Source: DATAXP01 sp963708675
GTDB lineage: Bacteria > Planctomycetota > Planctomycetia > Pirellulales > PNKZ01
Length of the DNA: 64,000 nucleotides
Assembly: GCA_963708675.1 (NCBI GenBank)
Contig: CAVPTO010000003.1
Coordinates: forward strand, 620,001 to 684,000
Reading direction: 5' to 3'
Shown piece after piece: positions 55,467 to 64,000 of this stretch. The first letter of the stretch is position 1. Every line of letters starts with the position of its first letter. The notes beneath the pieces are model-generated. The model ran no database searches. It had not been told where the DNA came from and saw only the letters and a program-made list of their open reading frames with translations. Both the position numbers and the translations under genes were made by a program.

Positions 55467-56507
55467 TCACCAGCCCGCGCCGCGTGTGAGTGTTTTAATG
55501 CGGCAAAGGTACATGTCGGCCGTGATGTACAGCGTGCTGCCATCGTCGCCCCACGCGCAGTTGGCGGTGCGCTCGCCGGTGTCGATCGTGCCGAGATGCT
55601 TGCCATCGGGTGCGAAGACATGCACGCCGCCAGGCCCGGTGGCGAAGATGTTGCCGCCGCGCTCGACCTTCATACCATCGGGCAAACCAGGGCGGCCGGC
55701 TTTCGCCCACGCGGTAGCATCGAACAACACGCGGCCGGGGCCGAGCGTGCCGTCGGCCTTCACGTCGAACACTTTCCATAATGCCGCGTCGGGATCGGAT
55801 TGCGCGACGTACAGCAGCTTCTCATCGGGCGAGAACGCAATGCCGTTGGGGCGCGTCATTTCTTTGGTGAGCAGCGTGAGCGTGCCATCGGGCGCGAGAC
55901 GATACACGCCAAAAAAGTCGAGCTCGCGGCCGGGGTCCTTCTCGCGAAGTGGCAAGCCGTAGGGCGGGTCGGTGAAATAGAGATCGCCGTTCGATTTGTA
56001 GACGCCGTCGTTCGGGCTGTTGAGACGTTTACCTTCATAACGATCTGCTAGCGTCGTGAACGCGCCATCGGCTTCACGACGCGCAATGCGGCGATCGCCA
56101 TGCTGGCAAAGCACGAGACGACCTTGAGGATCGCGAATCAAACCGTTGCTGCCGGGTTCGATACCCGTGAACGGAGCGCTGCCGGTGTAACCGCTGGGCG
56201 TGAAGAACAGCTTCGCGCCTTCGCCTTCCTTCCATCGCATGACGCTATTGCGCGGAATGTCGGAGAACTGCAGCGCCTTTTCATCGCGCAGCCAAAGTGG
56301 ACCTTCGGACCATTCGAAGCCGTCGGCGAGCTTTTCGAGCTTGGCGTCGGTGGCGATCAACGAGTCGAAACGCGGATCGAGGCGATCGATCACGCCGAAA
56401 CGAGGCCCAGGCGTTTGTGCGAAGGTGTCGATGGTTGACGTCATCATGAGAATCGAAACGGAAACCAACATGAGGAAAGCAACAACGAACGGACCGCGGC
56501 GCGACAT
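55467..56507 (-). CDS. SMP-30/gluconolactonase-type exported lactonase
   Basis: A 346-residue exported beta-propeller of the SMP-30/LRE group. The signal peptide is FVVAFLMLVSVSILMMTSTIDTFA. Motifs include DGFEWSEGPLWLRDEKALQFSDIPRNSVMRW, the metal-site RLNSPNDGVYKSNGDLYFTDPPYGLP, LTRPNGIAFSPDEKLLYVAQSDP-type and GLPDGMKVERGGNIFATGPGGVHVFAPDGKHLGTI. It probably hydrolyses a sugar lactone outside the cytoplasm. ATG 56507 has GAGGAG upstream and starts the leader; longer in-frame starts overlap the divergent regulator gene. About 250 bases without genes separate it from the PDZ gene. Confidence 0.9.
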   Translation of the reverse strand: MSRRGPFVVAFLMLVSVSILMMTSTIDTFAQTPGPRFGVIDRLDPRFDSLIATDAKLEKLADGFEWSEGPLWLRDEKALQFSDIPRNSVMRWKEGEGAKLFFTPSGYTGSAPFTGIEPGSNGLIRDPQGRLVLCQHGDRRIARREADGAFTTLADRYEGKRLNSPNDGVYKSNGDLYFTDPPYGLPLREKDPGRELDFFGVYRLAPDGTLTLLTKEMTRPNGIAFSPDEKLLYVAQSDPDAALWKVFDVKADGTLGPGRVLFDATAWAKAGRPGLPDGMKVERGGNIFATGPGGVHVFAPDGKHLGTIDTGERTANCAWGDDGSTLYITADMYLCRIKTLTRGAGW

Positions 56508-56682
56508 GGCGAACTCCTCGAAAGCTGGGGCGATGACGACGGCCATCATCGTTCGGGCGGCGGCGATCGTCAAACTGCTGGCAATGACGTGCAGGCGCGT
56601 GTACGCTGATGGCCGATGCCGGCGGTCAACGGGTGTACCGCACGGCCGGCGGCCCGAGGCAGAGGGGAGATGCTCGCAGGCC

Positions 56683-57609
56683 ATGGCTACCGTTTTGGTG
56701 GTGGACGATTCGGCGGTCGATCGCGTCCTTGCGGGTCGCCTGCTCCAAAAGAGCGGCTCGCTGCACGTGCTCTTCGCTTGCGATGGGCGTGAAGCCCTCG
56801 AAAAGATCGAGGCCGAGCATCCCGACATCGTCGTCACTGACTTGCAGATGCCGAACCTCAACGGCCTGCAACTCGTCGAGACGGTCCGCAGCCAGTATCC
56901 GCTGATACCGGTCATCTTGATGACCGCGCACGGCAGCGAAGACGTCGCCGTGCAGGCGCTTCTCTCAGGCGCCGCCAGCTATGTGCCGAAGACGGAACTC
57001 GCGCGCTACCTTCTCGATACCGTCGAAGGTGTGCTGAACGTCGCTCATACCGATCAACAGCATCGACGATTGATGGGATCGCTGTCGCAGCTGCGCGTCG
57101 CCTATGTGCTCGACAACGACACAGCGTTGATTCCGCCATTGGTCGATCAGGTGCAACAGCAACTTGCGAACATGCGCGTCATCGACGAAGCGGAACGCGT
57201 GCAGGTGGGCATCGCGTTGGAAGAAGCGCTTTACAACGCGCTTTATCATGGCAACTTGGAACTGACGACTGAGGACATCGAAGAGTCTCGATTGAGCTTG
57301 CTCGAACCAGGAGCACGCAACCCCGTGAGCGAGCGCTCGGCCGAGGCGCCGTATCGCGATCGCAAGCTGTTTTTCGAGATGGTCATCACGGACGACGAAG
57401 CGCGATTCATCATTCGCGACAGCGGCCGAGGCTTCGACCCTGCCAAAGTGCCCGACCTCAACGACCCCGCGACGCTGCACATGCAGAAGGGCCGCGGTCT
57501 AATACTGATGCGAACGCTGATGGACGATGTGATTCGCGATCGCACGGGGCACGAGGTCTGCCTCATCAAACGACGCCCGCGTCAGCAGCCGCAACCCGTC
57601 GCGGTGTGA
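56683..57609 (+). CDS. Response regulator fused to HATPase (anti-sigma kinase-like) domain
   Basis: A 308-residue two-domain signalling protein. The receiver is complete: VLVVDDSAVDR (acidic pair), VVTDLQMPNLNG (phospho-acceptor Asp), LMTAHGS (Thr) and YVPKTEL (Lys), about residues 1-125. The C-terminal part is a GHKL ATPase: GIALEEALYNALYHGN (N box), FIIRDSGRGFDPAKVPD (G1) and MQKGRGLILMRTLMDDV. The pattern is of the RsbW/SpoIIAB type rather than a histidine kinase, as no phospho-His domain is present. It may act as a phosphorylation-gated anti-sigma or switch kinase. ATG 56683 begins the receiver. Divergent from the SMP-30 gene by 175 bases, convergent with the sulfatase. Confidence 0.88.
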   Translation: MATVLVVDDSAVDRVLAGRLLQKSGSLHVLFACDGREALEKIEAEHPDIVVTDLQMPNLNGLQLVETVRSQYPLIPVILMTAHGSEDVAVQALLSGAASYVPKTELARYLLDTVEGVLNVAHTDQQHRRLMGSLSQLRVAYVLDNDTALIPPLVDQVQQQLANMRVIDEAERVQVGIALEEALYNALYHGNLELTTEDIEESRLSLLEPGARNPVSERSAEAPYRDRKLFFEMVITDDEARFIIRDSGRGFDPAKVPDLNDPATLHMQKGRGLILMRTLMDDVIRDRTGHEVCLIKRRPRQQPQPVAV

Positions 57610-57618
57610 GCCGACGCG

Positions 57619-59220
57619 TCAACGCTCCGCCTGCTCCTTGGCGTTCTTGCTATCCGACTTATCGTCGCTCTTGCCCTCTTTCTTATCGGTCGGCTTCTTA
57701 CCAGCGGGCTTCTTGCCGTCCGGCTTTTTATCGTCGGGCTTGTCACCGGGCTTGCCGTCGCCTTCCTTCGGCGCTTCCGCTTTCTTCTTGATGGGGAGCG
57801 ACGCCTCGTGCGATTTCGTCGGCATCGCTGCCAACATCTCGTCGAACGACGCGCGCAGCTTTCTCACTACGTCGATGTGATCGCCCGCGACGTTGTGCTG
57901 CTCTTTCGGATCTTTCTCCATGTCGAAGAGCAGCCAATCACCGTCACTGTCGCCAGTGAGAATGCCCGGCAACTTGTCAGTCGGGTACTGCTCGCGCGGC
58001 GCGAGGATTGTGAATCCGTCGGGGGCACGTGGATCTCGCGTCGGTACGCTTTTCTGAGCAGCAAGGAGATCTCGCGGGCCCGAGGCGGGGCCATGCAGCT
58101 TCCATTTTCCCGAGCGCACGGTGCACAGCGTTTCCCCCTTCATCGAAAAGATGTCCTTGTGCGGACTCTTCGCGTCGGACGTGAGCAACGGCATGATGTC
58201 CTTGCCGTCGATCGGGCGATCGGTCGGAATCGGTATCCCCGCCGCATTGAGCACCGTCGTGAATACGTCGAGAATGACAGCAGGTTCGTCGGAGACGTGA
58301 CCTTCAGGAATGTGGCTTGGCCAACGTGCGATGAGCGGCACTCGCAGACCCCCTTCCCAAGTTTGGCCTTTCATGCCGCGCAGACCGCCGGTGCTTCCGC
58401 CGAACCAGGGGCCGTTGTCGCTGGAAAAAATGATGAGCGTTTGCTCGTCGAGATCGAGGTCCTTCAGCTTGTCGAGGATTTGCGACACGCTCCAATCAAG
58501 CTCGGCCATCACGTCGCCGTACAGGCCTGCGCCGCTCGCGCGATAGAAACGTTCCGACGCCGCCAACGGCTTGTGAGGCATCGCATGAGCGAGATAAAGG
58601 AAGAACGGCTTGCTTTTGTTCTCATCGATAATTTTTAACGCACGTTCTGTGTACATTTTCGTCAGCGTCGTCTGCACGACGAGTGTTCGTGTGAGTCGGT
58701 CGCCGTCGTACAGATGCACGGGCCGCATGTCGTTGCTGTACAAGATGCCGAGATATTCCTGATAGCCATGCTTGATGGGCATGAACTGCTTTTGATGGCC
58801 GAGATGCCATTTGCCGACGCACGCGGTGTAGTAACCTGCCGAGCGAAACAACTCGCCGAGCGTGATCTCGGAATTGGGGATGCCGTATTCGTTGGCCTCG
58901 GGCCCCGCGTCGGGCGCCGGGTTGTTGATCAACCCGCTGCGGAACTGGTAACGACCCGTTTGAAGGCCAACGCGTGACGGAGCGCAGTACGGGCAGCAAC
59001 TCGTGAAGTTCGTCAGCCGAGCCCCTTGCTCGGCCATGCGGTCGATCGTCGGCGTCTTGAACTGTTCGTTGCCGTAGCAACCAAGGTCGCCCCAGCCCAT
59101 GTCATCGCAATAAATGATGATGACGTTCGGCCGCTTGTCGGCGGCGTCCGCGTCGGCAACACACGGGCCAATGCAAGTGGCGAGCGAAGCCACGAGAACG
59201 ATTGAAGCGTAGCGCAGCAT
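57619..59220 (-). CDS. Type I sulfatase (arylsulfatase A-like)
   Basis: A 533-residue exported sulfatase. The leader is ASIVLVASLATCIGPCVADADA. The metal-site start is RPNVIIIYCDDMGWGDLGCYG. The maturation motif CAPSRVGLQTGR has the Cys that becomes formylglycine. Further motifs are GYYTACVGKWHLG, LIIFSSDNGPWFGGS and GGLRVPLIARWP. It should hydrolyse a sulfate ester, probably of a polysaccharide. The C-terminal 55 residues are a Lys/Asp/Pro-rich tail (GDKPDDKKPDGKKPAGKKP) outside the fold. ATG 59220 begins the signal peptide. No FGly-generating enzyme is adjacent; it must be encoded elsewhere. Convergent with the receiver-HATPase gene by nine bases. Confidence 0.92.
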   Translation of the reverse strand: MLRYASIVLVASLATCIGPCVADADAADKRPNVIIIYCDDMGWGDLGCYGNEQFKTPTIDRMAEQGARLTNFTSCCPYCAPSRVGLQTGRYQFRSGLINNPAPDAGPEANEYGIPNSEITLGELFRSAGYYTACVGKWHLGHQKQFMPIKHGYQEYLGILYSNDMRPVHLYDGDRLTRTLVVQTTLTKMYTERALKIIDENKSKPFFLYLAHAMPHKPLAASERFYRASGAGLYGDVMAELDWSVSQILDKLKDLDLDEQTLIIFSSDNGPWFGGSTGGLRGMKGQTWEGGLRVPLIARWPSHIPEGHVSDEPAVILDVFTTVLNAAGIPIPTDRPIDGKDIMPLLTSDAKSPHKDIFSMKGETLCTVRSGKWKLHGPASGPRDLLAAQKSVPTRDPRAPDGFTILAPREQYPTDKLPGILTGDSDGDWLLFDMEKDPKEQHNVAGDHIDVVRKLRASFDEMLAAMPTKSHEASLPIKKKAEAPKEGDGKPGDKPDDKKPDGKKPAGKKPTDKKEGKSDDKSDSKNAKEQAER

Positions 59221-59327
59221 CTCTGCGATTCCTTCTAAGGGCGTGTTCGGCAAACCGGCTTTCACCGATACCCCATTAAAACACGCCGATTGCCAATCGA
59301 CGAGACATTCGCGCGCCCAGAGAAGCT

Positions 59328-59442
59328 AACCGCAGAATTCGCGGAGAGCGCAGAGATCAGAAGAAACAGAGGGACGACACGGTCGACCAGGAAGAATCGT
59401 TACGATCGATCCTTCTCTGCGCCCTCTGCGACCCCCGCGGTC
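59328..59442. repeat. Imperfect inverted repeat (CTCTGCG type)
   Basis: A left arm (ACCGCAGAATTCGCGGAGAGCGCAGAGA) and a right arm (TTCTCTGCGCCCTCTGCGACCCCCGCGGT) are near reverse complements separated by about 55 bases. They lie between the sulfatase and infC genes. CTCTGCG-type arms are widespread dispersed repeats; this one could mark the end of the infC transcript. Confidence 0.6.
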
Positions 59443-59457
59443 AATAGATGTCCGCAA

Positions 59458-59958
59458 TTACTTGGGCGCCAGAACGCACACGATGCGGCGACCTTGCTGG
59501 CTGGGCGGCGATTCGACCTTGCCGATGTCCTCGAGATTTTTGATCACCTGTTGAACAACGCGGTGACCTTCTTCGACGTGCGCCAGTTCGCGGCCTCGGA
59601 ACACGACCGACACGATCACTTTGTCTTTGTGCGCGAGGAATTCGCGGGCGTGGTTCACCTTGACCGTGATGTCGTGCTCGTCGGTCTTCGGGCGAACGCG
59701 AATCTCTTTCAGCTTCGTTTGATGCGTGTGCGCTTTGTGCTGACGCTTCTTCTGCTGATACTTGAACTTACCGAAGTCCATGATGCGGCAGACAGGAGGC
59801 CTTTCCGTCGGAGCCACCTCGACCAGGTCAAGCTCCAATTCGCGCGCCCGACCCAGCGCTTCGTCCGTCGGCATGATTCCCAACTGACTGCCATCGGCTC
59901 CAATGACACGCACCGGACTGATACGGATCTGGTCGTTGATCCTCTGTGACTTGTCGAT
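59458..59958 (-). CDS. infC: Translation initiation factor IF-3 (probable AUC start)
   Basis: IF-3 binds the 30S subunit and discriminates against non-canonical start codons. The N-terminal domain starts RINDQIRISPVRVIGADGSQLGIMPTDEALGRAREL and the C-terminal domain is VEVAPTERPPVCRIMDFGKFKYQQKKR through RIVCVLAPK. The GTG at 59913 would cut the conserved RINDQIR front. Reading upstream in frame, a stop occurs five codons before an ATC at 59958, and no ATG, GTG or TTG lies between. GAGAGG sits about eight bases before that ATC. Initiation at AUC fits the known use of rare start codons for IF-3 autoregulation. It follows fabI by 97 bases. Confidence 0.9.
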   Translation of the reverse strand: MDKSQRINDQIRISPVRVIGADGSQLGIMPTDEALGRARELELDLVEVAPTERPPVCRIMDFGKFKYQQKKRQHKAHTHQTKLKEIRVRPKTDEHDITVKVNHAREFLAHKDKVIVSVVFRGRELAHVEEGHRVVQQVIKNLEDIGKVESPPSQQGRRIVCVLAPK

Positions 59959-60054
59959 CGCCGTTTCCTCTCACTAGACAATGAAGTCGATAAATCCCCG
60001 ATGGGGTAGTATGGGTCACGCTTCGGCATAGCGTCAAGCTGACCTCGAAACGAG

Positions 60055-60876
60055 TCACGTTTTGCGGTAGCCGTCGAGCAGCCGGCCTGGCGAACCCATG
60101 ATGTTGTACCCGCCGTCGAGATGCAGAATCTCGCCGGTGATGCCGTCCGACATGCTCGACAGCAGAAATCCACCGGTGCGGCCGACTTCGTCGTGCGTGA
60201 TGTTTCGGCCTAACGGGGCCATTTTTTCGTACAGGCTGAGCATGTCTTCAACGCCGGCGGCGCGGCCGGCAAGCGTCCGGACGGGGCCGGCGCTCACGGC
60301 GTTCACGCGAATGCCCTTGGGTCCGAGGTCGTACGCCAGGTAGCGAACCGAGGCATCCAGGGCCGCCTTGCAAATGCCCATCACGTTGTAGCCAGGCACT
60401 GCGCGCTCGCCGCCGAAGTACGTCATCGTCAGGATGCTCGACCCTGGATTCATGATCTCCTGAGCCGCGTTCGATACCGCGATCAGGCTGTAGGCGCTGA
60501 TCTCCATCGCTTGCTTAAATCCGTCGCGGCTCGTGCGGACGGTGTCGACCTTCAGGTCTTCCAGCGGCGCGTAGGCGATCGAATGCAGCATGAAGTCGAT
60601 CTTGCCAAATTCCTTGGCCGTGTGACTCATGACCGAGCGAATGTCGGCGTCGCTCGTGACTTCCATGGGAATCAGGAACTTCGCGTTCGGCGCTTCGTCC
60701 GTTAAAAGGGCGACGCGTCGGCGATTGCGCTGCCGTTCGTCGTCCGGACGGTCCGGCAGGTGGGTGAATCCGCAGACCGCTCCCTCGGCCATCACGAATT
60801 GCGCGATCGCCCACGCGATCGAATGATCGTTGGCGACTCCCAGGATGAGGCCTTTCTTTCCGTCGAACAAACCCAT
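60055..60876 (-). CDS. fabI: Enoyl-[acyl-carrier-protein] reductase (NADH)
   Basis: Reduces enoyl-ACP in the last step of each fatty-acid elongation cycle. A 273-residue short-chain-dehydrogenase-fold protein: MGLFDGKKGLILGVANDHSIAWAIAQ (nucleotide site), FMLHSIAYAPLE, TMTYFGGERAVPGYNVMGICKAALDASVRYLA, where YNVMGICK gives the FabI-type Y-x6-K, and GIRVNAVSAGPVRTLAGRA. Ends GGYNIMGSPGRLLDG. ATG 60876 has GGAG at ideal distance; longer starts add a non-family extension. Upstream of infC on the same strand; divergent from the sigma-54 regulator. Confidence 0.95.
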   Translation of the reverse strand: MGLFDGKKGLILGVANDHSIAWAIAQFVMAEGAVCGFTHLPDRPDDERQRNRRRVALLTDEAPNAKFLIPMEVTSDADIRSVMSHTAKEFGKIDFMLHSIAYAPLEDLKVDTVRTSRDGFKQAMEISAYSLIAVSNAAQEIMNPGSSILTMTYFGGERAVPGYNVMGICKAALDASVRYLAYDLGPKGIRVNAVSAGPVRTLAGRAAGVEDMLSLYEKMAPLGRNITHDEVGRTGGFLLSSMSDGITGEILHLDGGYNIMGSPGRLLDGYRKT

Positions 60877-61121
60877 GACGGCGTCTCCTTTCGATGCCAG
60901 CGTCGATGCCTGCCTCGATGAGGCTGGTAGCGGAAGGCGCAAGAATACCGCCCAATCCGATTTGCCTCAACCTGCCCTCTGTCAGCGGGCGTTGTCAGTT
61001 CGATGCCAGCACAACACAATAACGGCAGGCTTTTTCATCAGAATGACCGCAGCCGGAGGCGCGTACTGTGCTAATGTTGATCGTAAGCGAATCAAATTGA
61101 CACCCAAAGCGGCTTTCTGAC

Positions 61122-63038
61122 ATGCCCCCTGCCGACAGTTTCGGAATCTCGACCGCTGACGTCGCCAACGAAGCGGCAGACGTGGCCTGTCAGATTCTTT
61201 GGAATGGCTGTCAGGCGACCGATCCTCTCGTGTTAGCCCGGCAGGCGCTCGAGGCGTTATTGCCCACGACTCGAGCCGACTTTGCAGCGATCGCGACCCT
61301 CGGCAGTGGAAGGTGGATGCTGCTCGGCGAAGCTGGTGGACGGCACGCCTTGCCCGAGTCGTGGTTGAACGAAGTGCTCGATCGCGAAGAGCCGACGTCA
61401 CGCGATGGATGGTTCGTCGTGCCTTTGCGGCTTCATGCGGCCGGAAGCGAAGTGCTCGCCTTGCATGGCCTGCCAACTGCTCGTCAGGAATTAGCCGTAG
61501 CAATCGCTCCAGCCATCGGGCAGGCGCTGGACAGCGTTCGCACACGCCTGCAAACACAGCGACAACTTCATCGTCTGCGTACGATTCTCGACATCGCGGC
61601 CCAATGGAACCAGACGCACGAAATGCAGCCGCTGTTGGTGCAAATGGCCGAGGCGGCGACCCGACTGCTTCGCGCCGATCGCGCGAGCATTTTTCTCTGG
61701 GATCGACCGAATCATTCGCTCGTCGGACGTCCGGCATTGGGCGTCGGTGGTGGCGAATTGCGAATCGCCGATAACGAAGGTGTCGTCGGCCAAGTGGTTC
61801 GCACCGGCCAACCCATTCGTGTCGACGCCGGTAGCGATCAGGCGATGATCAGTCGCCGCGTCGATGAACAACTCAAATACACCACGCGAACGCTTCTGTG
61901 CGTCCCCCTCCGAAGTCGCAAGGGGGACATCCTCGGTGTGTTCGAAGCGATCAACAAAAGCGATGGCAACTTCACGGCCGACGATGAATCCGCGCTCGTC
62001 GAGTTGGCGAGCCATGCGTCGATTGCGCTCGAAAACACCCAAGAGCGCTCACGGCTAATCGAATCGCGACGTCAGTTGACGGCCGATGCGGCCGAACGCG
62101 TGCAAATGATCGGCACCAGCGCCGTGATTGAAGCGCTTCGCTCGACCGTCCAGCGAGTCGCGCCCACGGAGTTGGCTGTGTTGGTGCTCGGCGAGAACGG
62201 CACCGGCAAAGAGGTCGTGAGTCGTTCGATCCATTATCTCAGCCCTCGCCGCGATCACCCGTTCATTGCCGTCAACTGCGCAGCCCTCACCGAGACGCTC
62301 CTTGAGAGCGAGCTATTCGGACACGAAAAGGGCGCGTTCACCGATGCTCACGAGTCGCGCCCCGGCAAGTTCGAACTCGCCAGTGGCGGCACCATCTTTC
62401 TTGACGAGATCGGCGACCTCAGTCCTGGCGGGCAGGCGAAGCTGCTGCGTGTGCTCGAAGAAAAAGTCGTCGTGCGTGTCGGCGGCTCGAAGAGCATTCA
62501 CACCGACGCCCGCGTGATTGCGGCGACGAACCAGGATCTCGGCGCGATGGTGCGAGTGAAGCGATTCCGGCAGGATCTTTACTTCCGGCTGAATGTCGTT
62601 TCACTCGTCATTCCGCCGCTGCGCGAACGACCGGAAGACATTATCCCGTTGGCGACTTACTTTCTCGAACACTTTTGTCCGCAAGCTCGCCGTGCAGTCC
62701 TCGAAATTTCGCCGGCAGCTCGACAAAGTCTCGAATCGCACCCTTGGCCGGGCAACGTGCGTGAACTGCGAAACGTGATGGAACGTCTCGCGTACTTGCT
62801 GGGTTCAGACACGATTGAGCCCGATGACCTCGGGTTCATTCTCGCGCCGTCGAGTCAGGCGACGCCCAACATCGCGACCGATCTGCCCTTAAACGACGCT
62901 ACGAATCGCTTTCAGTCCGAGTACATTCAACAGGCCATCTCGCACGCGCAAGGCAACATGAGCCAAGCGGCCGATCAACTTGGCCTGCACCGCTCAAATC
63001 TCTATCGCAAAATGCGGCAACTCGGCATGGCCGAGTAG
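61122..63038 (+). CDS. GAF-domain sigma-54-dependent activator (Fis-type HTH)
   Basis: A 638-residue activator of the enhancer-binding class. An N-terminal sensory region of about 150 residues is followed by GAF (LHRLRTILDIAAQWNQTHEMQPLLVQMAEAATRLLRADRASIFLWD, about 150-310). The AAA+ domain has Walker A GENGTGKE, the loop ESELFGHEKGAFTDAHE, Walker B GGTIFLDEIGDL, and R-finger region RFRQDLYFRLNVVSLVIPPLRER. The C-terminus is a Fis HTH (ISHAQGNMSQAADQLGLHRSNLYRKMRQLG). The sigma-54 contact loop reads GAFTDA instead of GAFTGA. The ligand sensed by GAF is unknown. Divergent from fabI; the serine hydrolase gene follows 18 bases later. Confidence 0.93.
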   Translation: MPPADSFGISTADVANEAADVACQILWNGCQATDPLVLARQALEALLPTTRADFAAIATLGSGRWMLLGEAGGRHALPESWLNEVLDREEPTSRDGWFVVPLRLHAAGSEVLALHGLPTARQELAVAIAPAIGQALDSVRTRLQTQRQLHRLRTILDIAAQWNQTHEMQPLLVQMAEAATRLLRADRASIFLWDRPNHSLVGRPALGVGGGELRIADNEGVVGQVVRTGQPIRVDAGSDQAMISRRVDEQLKYTTRTLLCVPLRSRKGDILGVFEAINKSDGNFTADDESALVELASHASIALENTQERSRLIESRRQLTADAAERVQMIGTSAVIEALRSTVQRVAPTELAVLVLGENGTGKEVVSRSIHYLSPRRDHPFIAVNCAALTETLLESELFGHEKGAFTDAHESRPGKFELASGGTIFLDEIGDLSPGGQAKLLRVLEEKVVVRVGGSKSIHTDARVIAATNQDLGAMVRVKRFRQDLYFRLNVVSLVIPPLRERPEDIIPLATYFLEHFCPQARRAVLEISPAARQSLESHPWPGNVRELRNVMERLAYLLGSDTIEPDDLGFILAPSSQATPNIATDLPLNDATNRFQSEYIQQAISHAQGNMSQAADQLGLHRSNLYRKMRQLGMAE

Positions 63039-63056
63039 TCGTCGCACCGCAAGCGC

Positions 63057-64000
63057 ATGAAACGCTCGAACACCGATCGAGTTTTCGAAGTCGGCCGCCG
63101 GAGACTTCTCAAGGCGGCCACGGCGATTGCCTTCGGTGCGTGCTCTCGCGCCGATGCTGCCGAGATCACCGGTCAGGAGATGCCAAAGCTCGCGGCCTAC
63201 GATGAGTTGATGTCCGACTTCATGGCGAAGTACAAACCGCCAGGCGCGGTGCTCGGAGTGAGTTATCACGGACGACTCGTTTACGCTCGTGGCTTCGGTC
63301 TTGCGAACGTAGAACGCCACGAACCTGTGAAGCCGGCGTCGCTGTTTCGCATCGCGAGCGTCAGCAAACCGTTCGCCTCGGCCGCAGTGATGCACCTGGT
63401 CGAGCGCGGCAAGCTCAAGCTCGACGACCAAGTGATGCCGCTGTTGAAGCTGCAGCCGTTTTTACCTTCGGGAGCGAAGCTCGATCCGCGCTGGCACGAG
63501 ATCACCGTACTGCAGTGTTTGCAACACACGGCGGGCTTCGATCGCGACAAGTCGTTCGACCCCATCAGTGCGCGGACGGCTGAAGTGGTCGCCAAAGCGC
63601 TCGATGTACCGCTGCCGATTCATCCGAAGCAGATCATTCGCTACGTGATGGGTCGGCCGCTCGATTTCGATCCGGGCACGAAGTACGTCTATTCGAACTT
63701 CGGCTATTGCTTGCTCGGACGTGTGATCGAAGCCGTGTCGGGGCGATCGTACGGCGACTTTGTGACCCAACAGATTCTCCGACCGCTGGGCGTCAAGCAC
63801 ATGCAGCTTGGTAAGAATCTGTATCGCGACCGAGCACCGAACGAGGTCACATATTACGACAGCAAGAATCGCGAGGGCCGCGCCGTTGTTGGGCCGCGCA
63901 TCGGCCAGGAGGTGCCGATACCGTACGGCTTCGAGAACATTGAGAACATGGACGCCAATGGCGGGTGGATCGCGTCGACCGTCGACCTGTTGCGTTTCGC
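63057..64000 (+). CDS. Exported beta-lactamase-fold serine hydrolase (truncated by window edge)
   Basis: The first 314 codons of a serine hydrolase that continues past the window end. A twin-arginine-type leader (VGRRRLLKAATAIAFGACSRADA) follows the ATG. The active site SxxK is SVSK in SLFRIASVSKPFASAAVMHLV. HTAGF (QCLQHTAGFDRD) and YSN (KYVYSNFGYCLLGRVI) are the other class C-type motifs. It is the third serine hydrolase in the window. It starts 18 bases after the sigma-54 activator stop and may be co-transcribed or be a target of it. Confidence 0.85.
   Translation, partial: MKRSNTDRVFEVGRRRLLKAATAIAFGACSRADAAEITGQEMPKLAAYDELMSDFMAKYKPPGAVLGVSYHGRLVYARGFGLANVERHEPVKPASLFRIASVSKPFASAAVMHLVERGKLKLDDQVMPLLKLQPFLPSGAKLDPRWHEITVLQCLQHTAGFDRDKSFDPISARTAEVVAKALDVPLPIHPKQIIRYVMGRPLDFDPGTKYVYSNFGYCLLGRVIEAVSGRSYGDFVTQQILRPLGVKHMQLGKNLYRDRAPNEVTYYDSKNREGRAVVGPRIGQEVPIPYGFENIENMDANGGWIASTVDLLRF

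Overview
The window looks like a chromosomal segment of a Planctomycetota bacterium, most likely of the Pirellula/Blastopirellula type. The evidence is the gene stock: three DUF1501 twin-arginine proteins, three proteins with the PSCyt1/DUF1549 (PSCyt2)/DUF1553 (PSD1) set, EF-hand secreted proteins, a sulfatase, several beta-lactamase-fold serine hydrolases, a PQQ-type beta-propeller protein, and dense GC-rich coding with short gaps. No CRISPR array, rRNA operon or complete insertion sequence was seen. 

Layout. 0.1-7 kb: a DUF1501 gene, a five-part EF-hand/hydrolase/cytochrome fusion and an ECF sigma/anti-sigma pair. 7.6-12.9 kb: a divergent phosphonate-utilisation locus (phosphonatase PhnX, FAD oxidoreductase, PhnZ-like HD oxygenase; divergent transporter and zinc alcohol dehydrogenase). 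13.3-13.4 kb: an odd tRNA-Ser-like gene followed by a terminator. 13.8-18.4 kb: ergothioneine synthesis (egtD, egtB) enclosing an OpuC/EgtUV-type ABC transporter. 18.7-24.5 kb: cytochrome-associated DUF1549/1553, DUF1501, EF-hand and beta-propeller genes. 24.6-31 kb: a lipid-modification locus (DUF2177, SRPBCC, MerR/B12-type regulator; divergent FAD desaturase-like protein, DUF1365, cyclopropane-synthase-like methyltransferase, DUF1295). 31-43 kb: serine hydrolase, GGDEF-EAL membrane sensor, Gly-rich TPR protein, NTF2-like protein and two divergent ABC-F ATPases. 43-48.7 kb: a PSCyt/DUF1501/serine hydrolase operon. 49-51 kb: thrS. 51-53 kb: a small accessory patch with hairpin repeats. 53.5-61 kb: Q/N-rich PDZ protein, SMP-30 lactonase, receiver-HATPase protein, sulfatase, infC (apparently AUC-initiated) and fabI. 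61-64 kb: a sigma-54 activator and a truncated serine hydrolase. 

A striking global property is about ten frameshifts in nine otherwise conserved genes, including thrS. In nearly all of them the shift falls in or beside a GCGC-containing string, and two identical local strings recur. I infer systematic base-calling or assembly indels rather than mass gene decay, so the broken genes are given here at their reconstructed full span. 

The points I consider most worth follow-up are the tRNA-like gene, the egt-linked transporter with reversed domain order, the phosphonate locus that lacks PhnW and PhnY*, the MerR/B12 regulator with a degenerate cobalamin site facing duplicated operator-like boxes, and the Q/N-rich PDZ protein.
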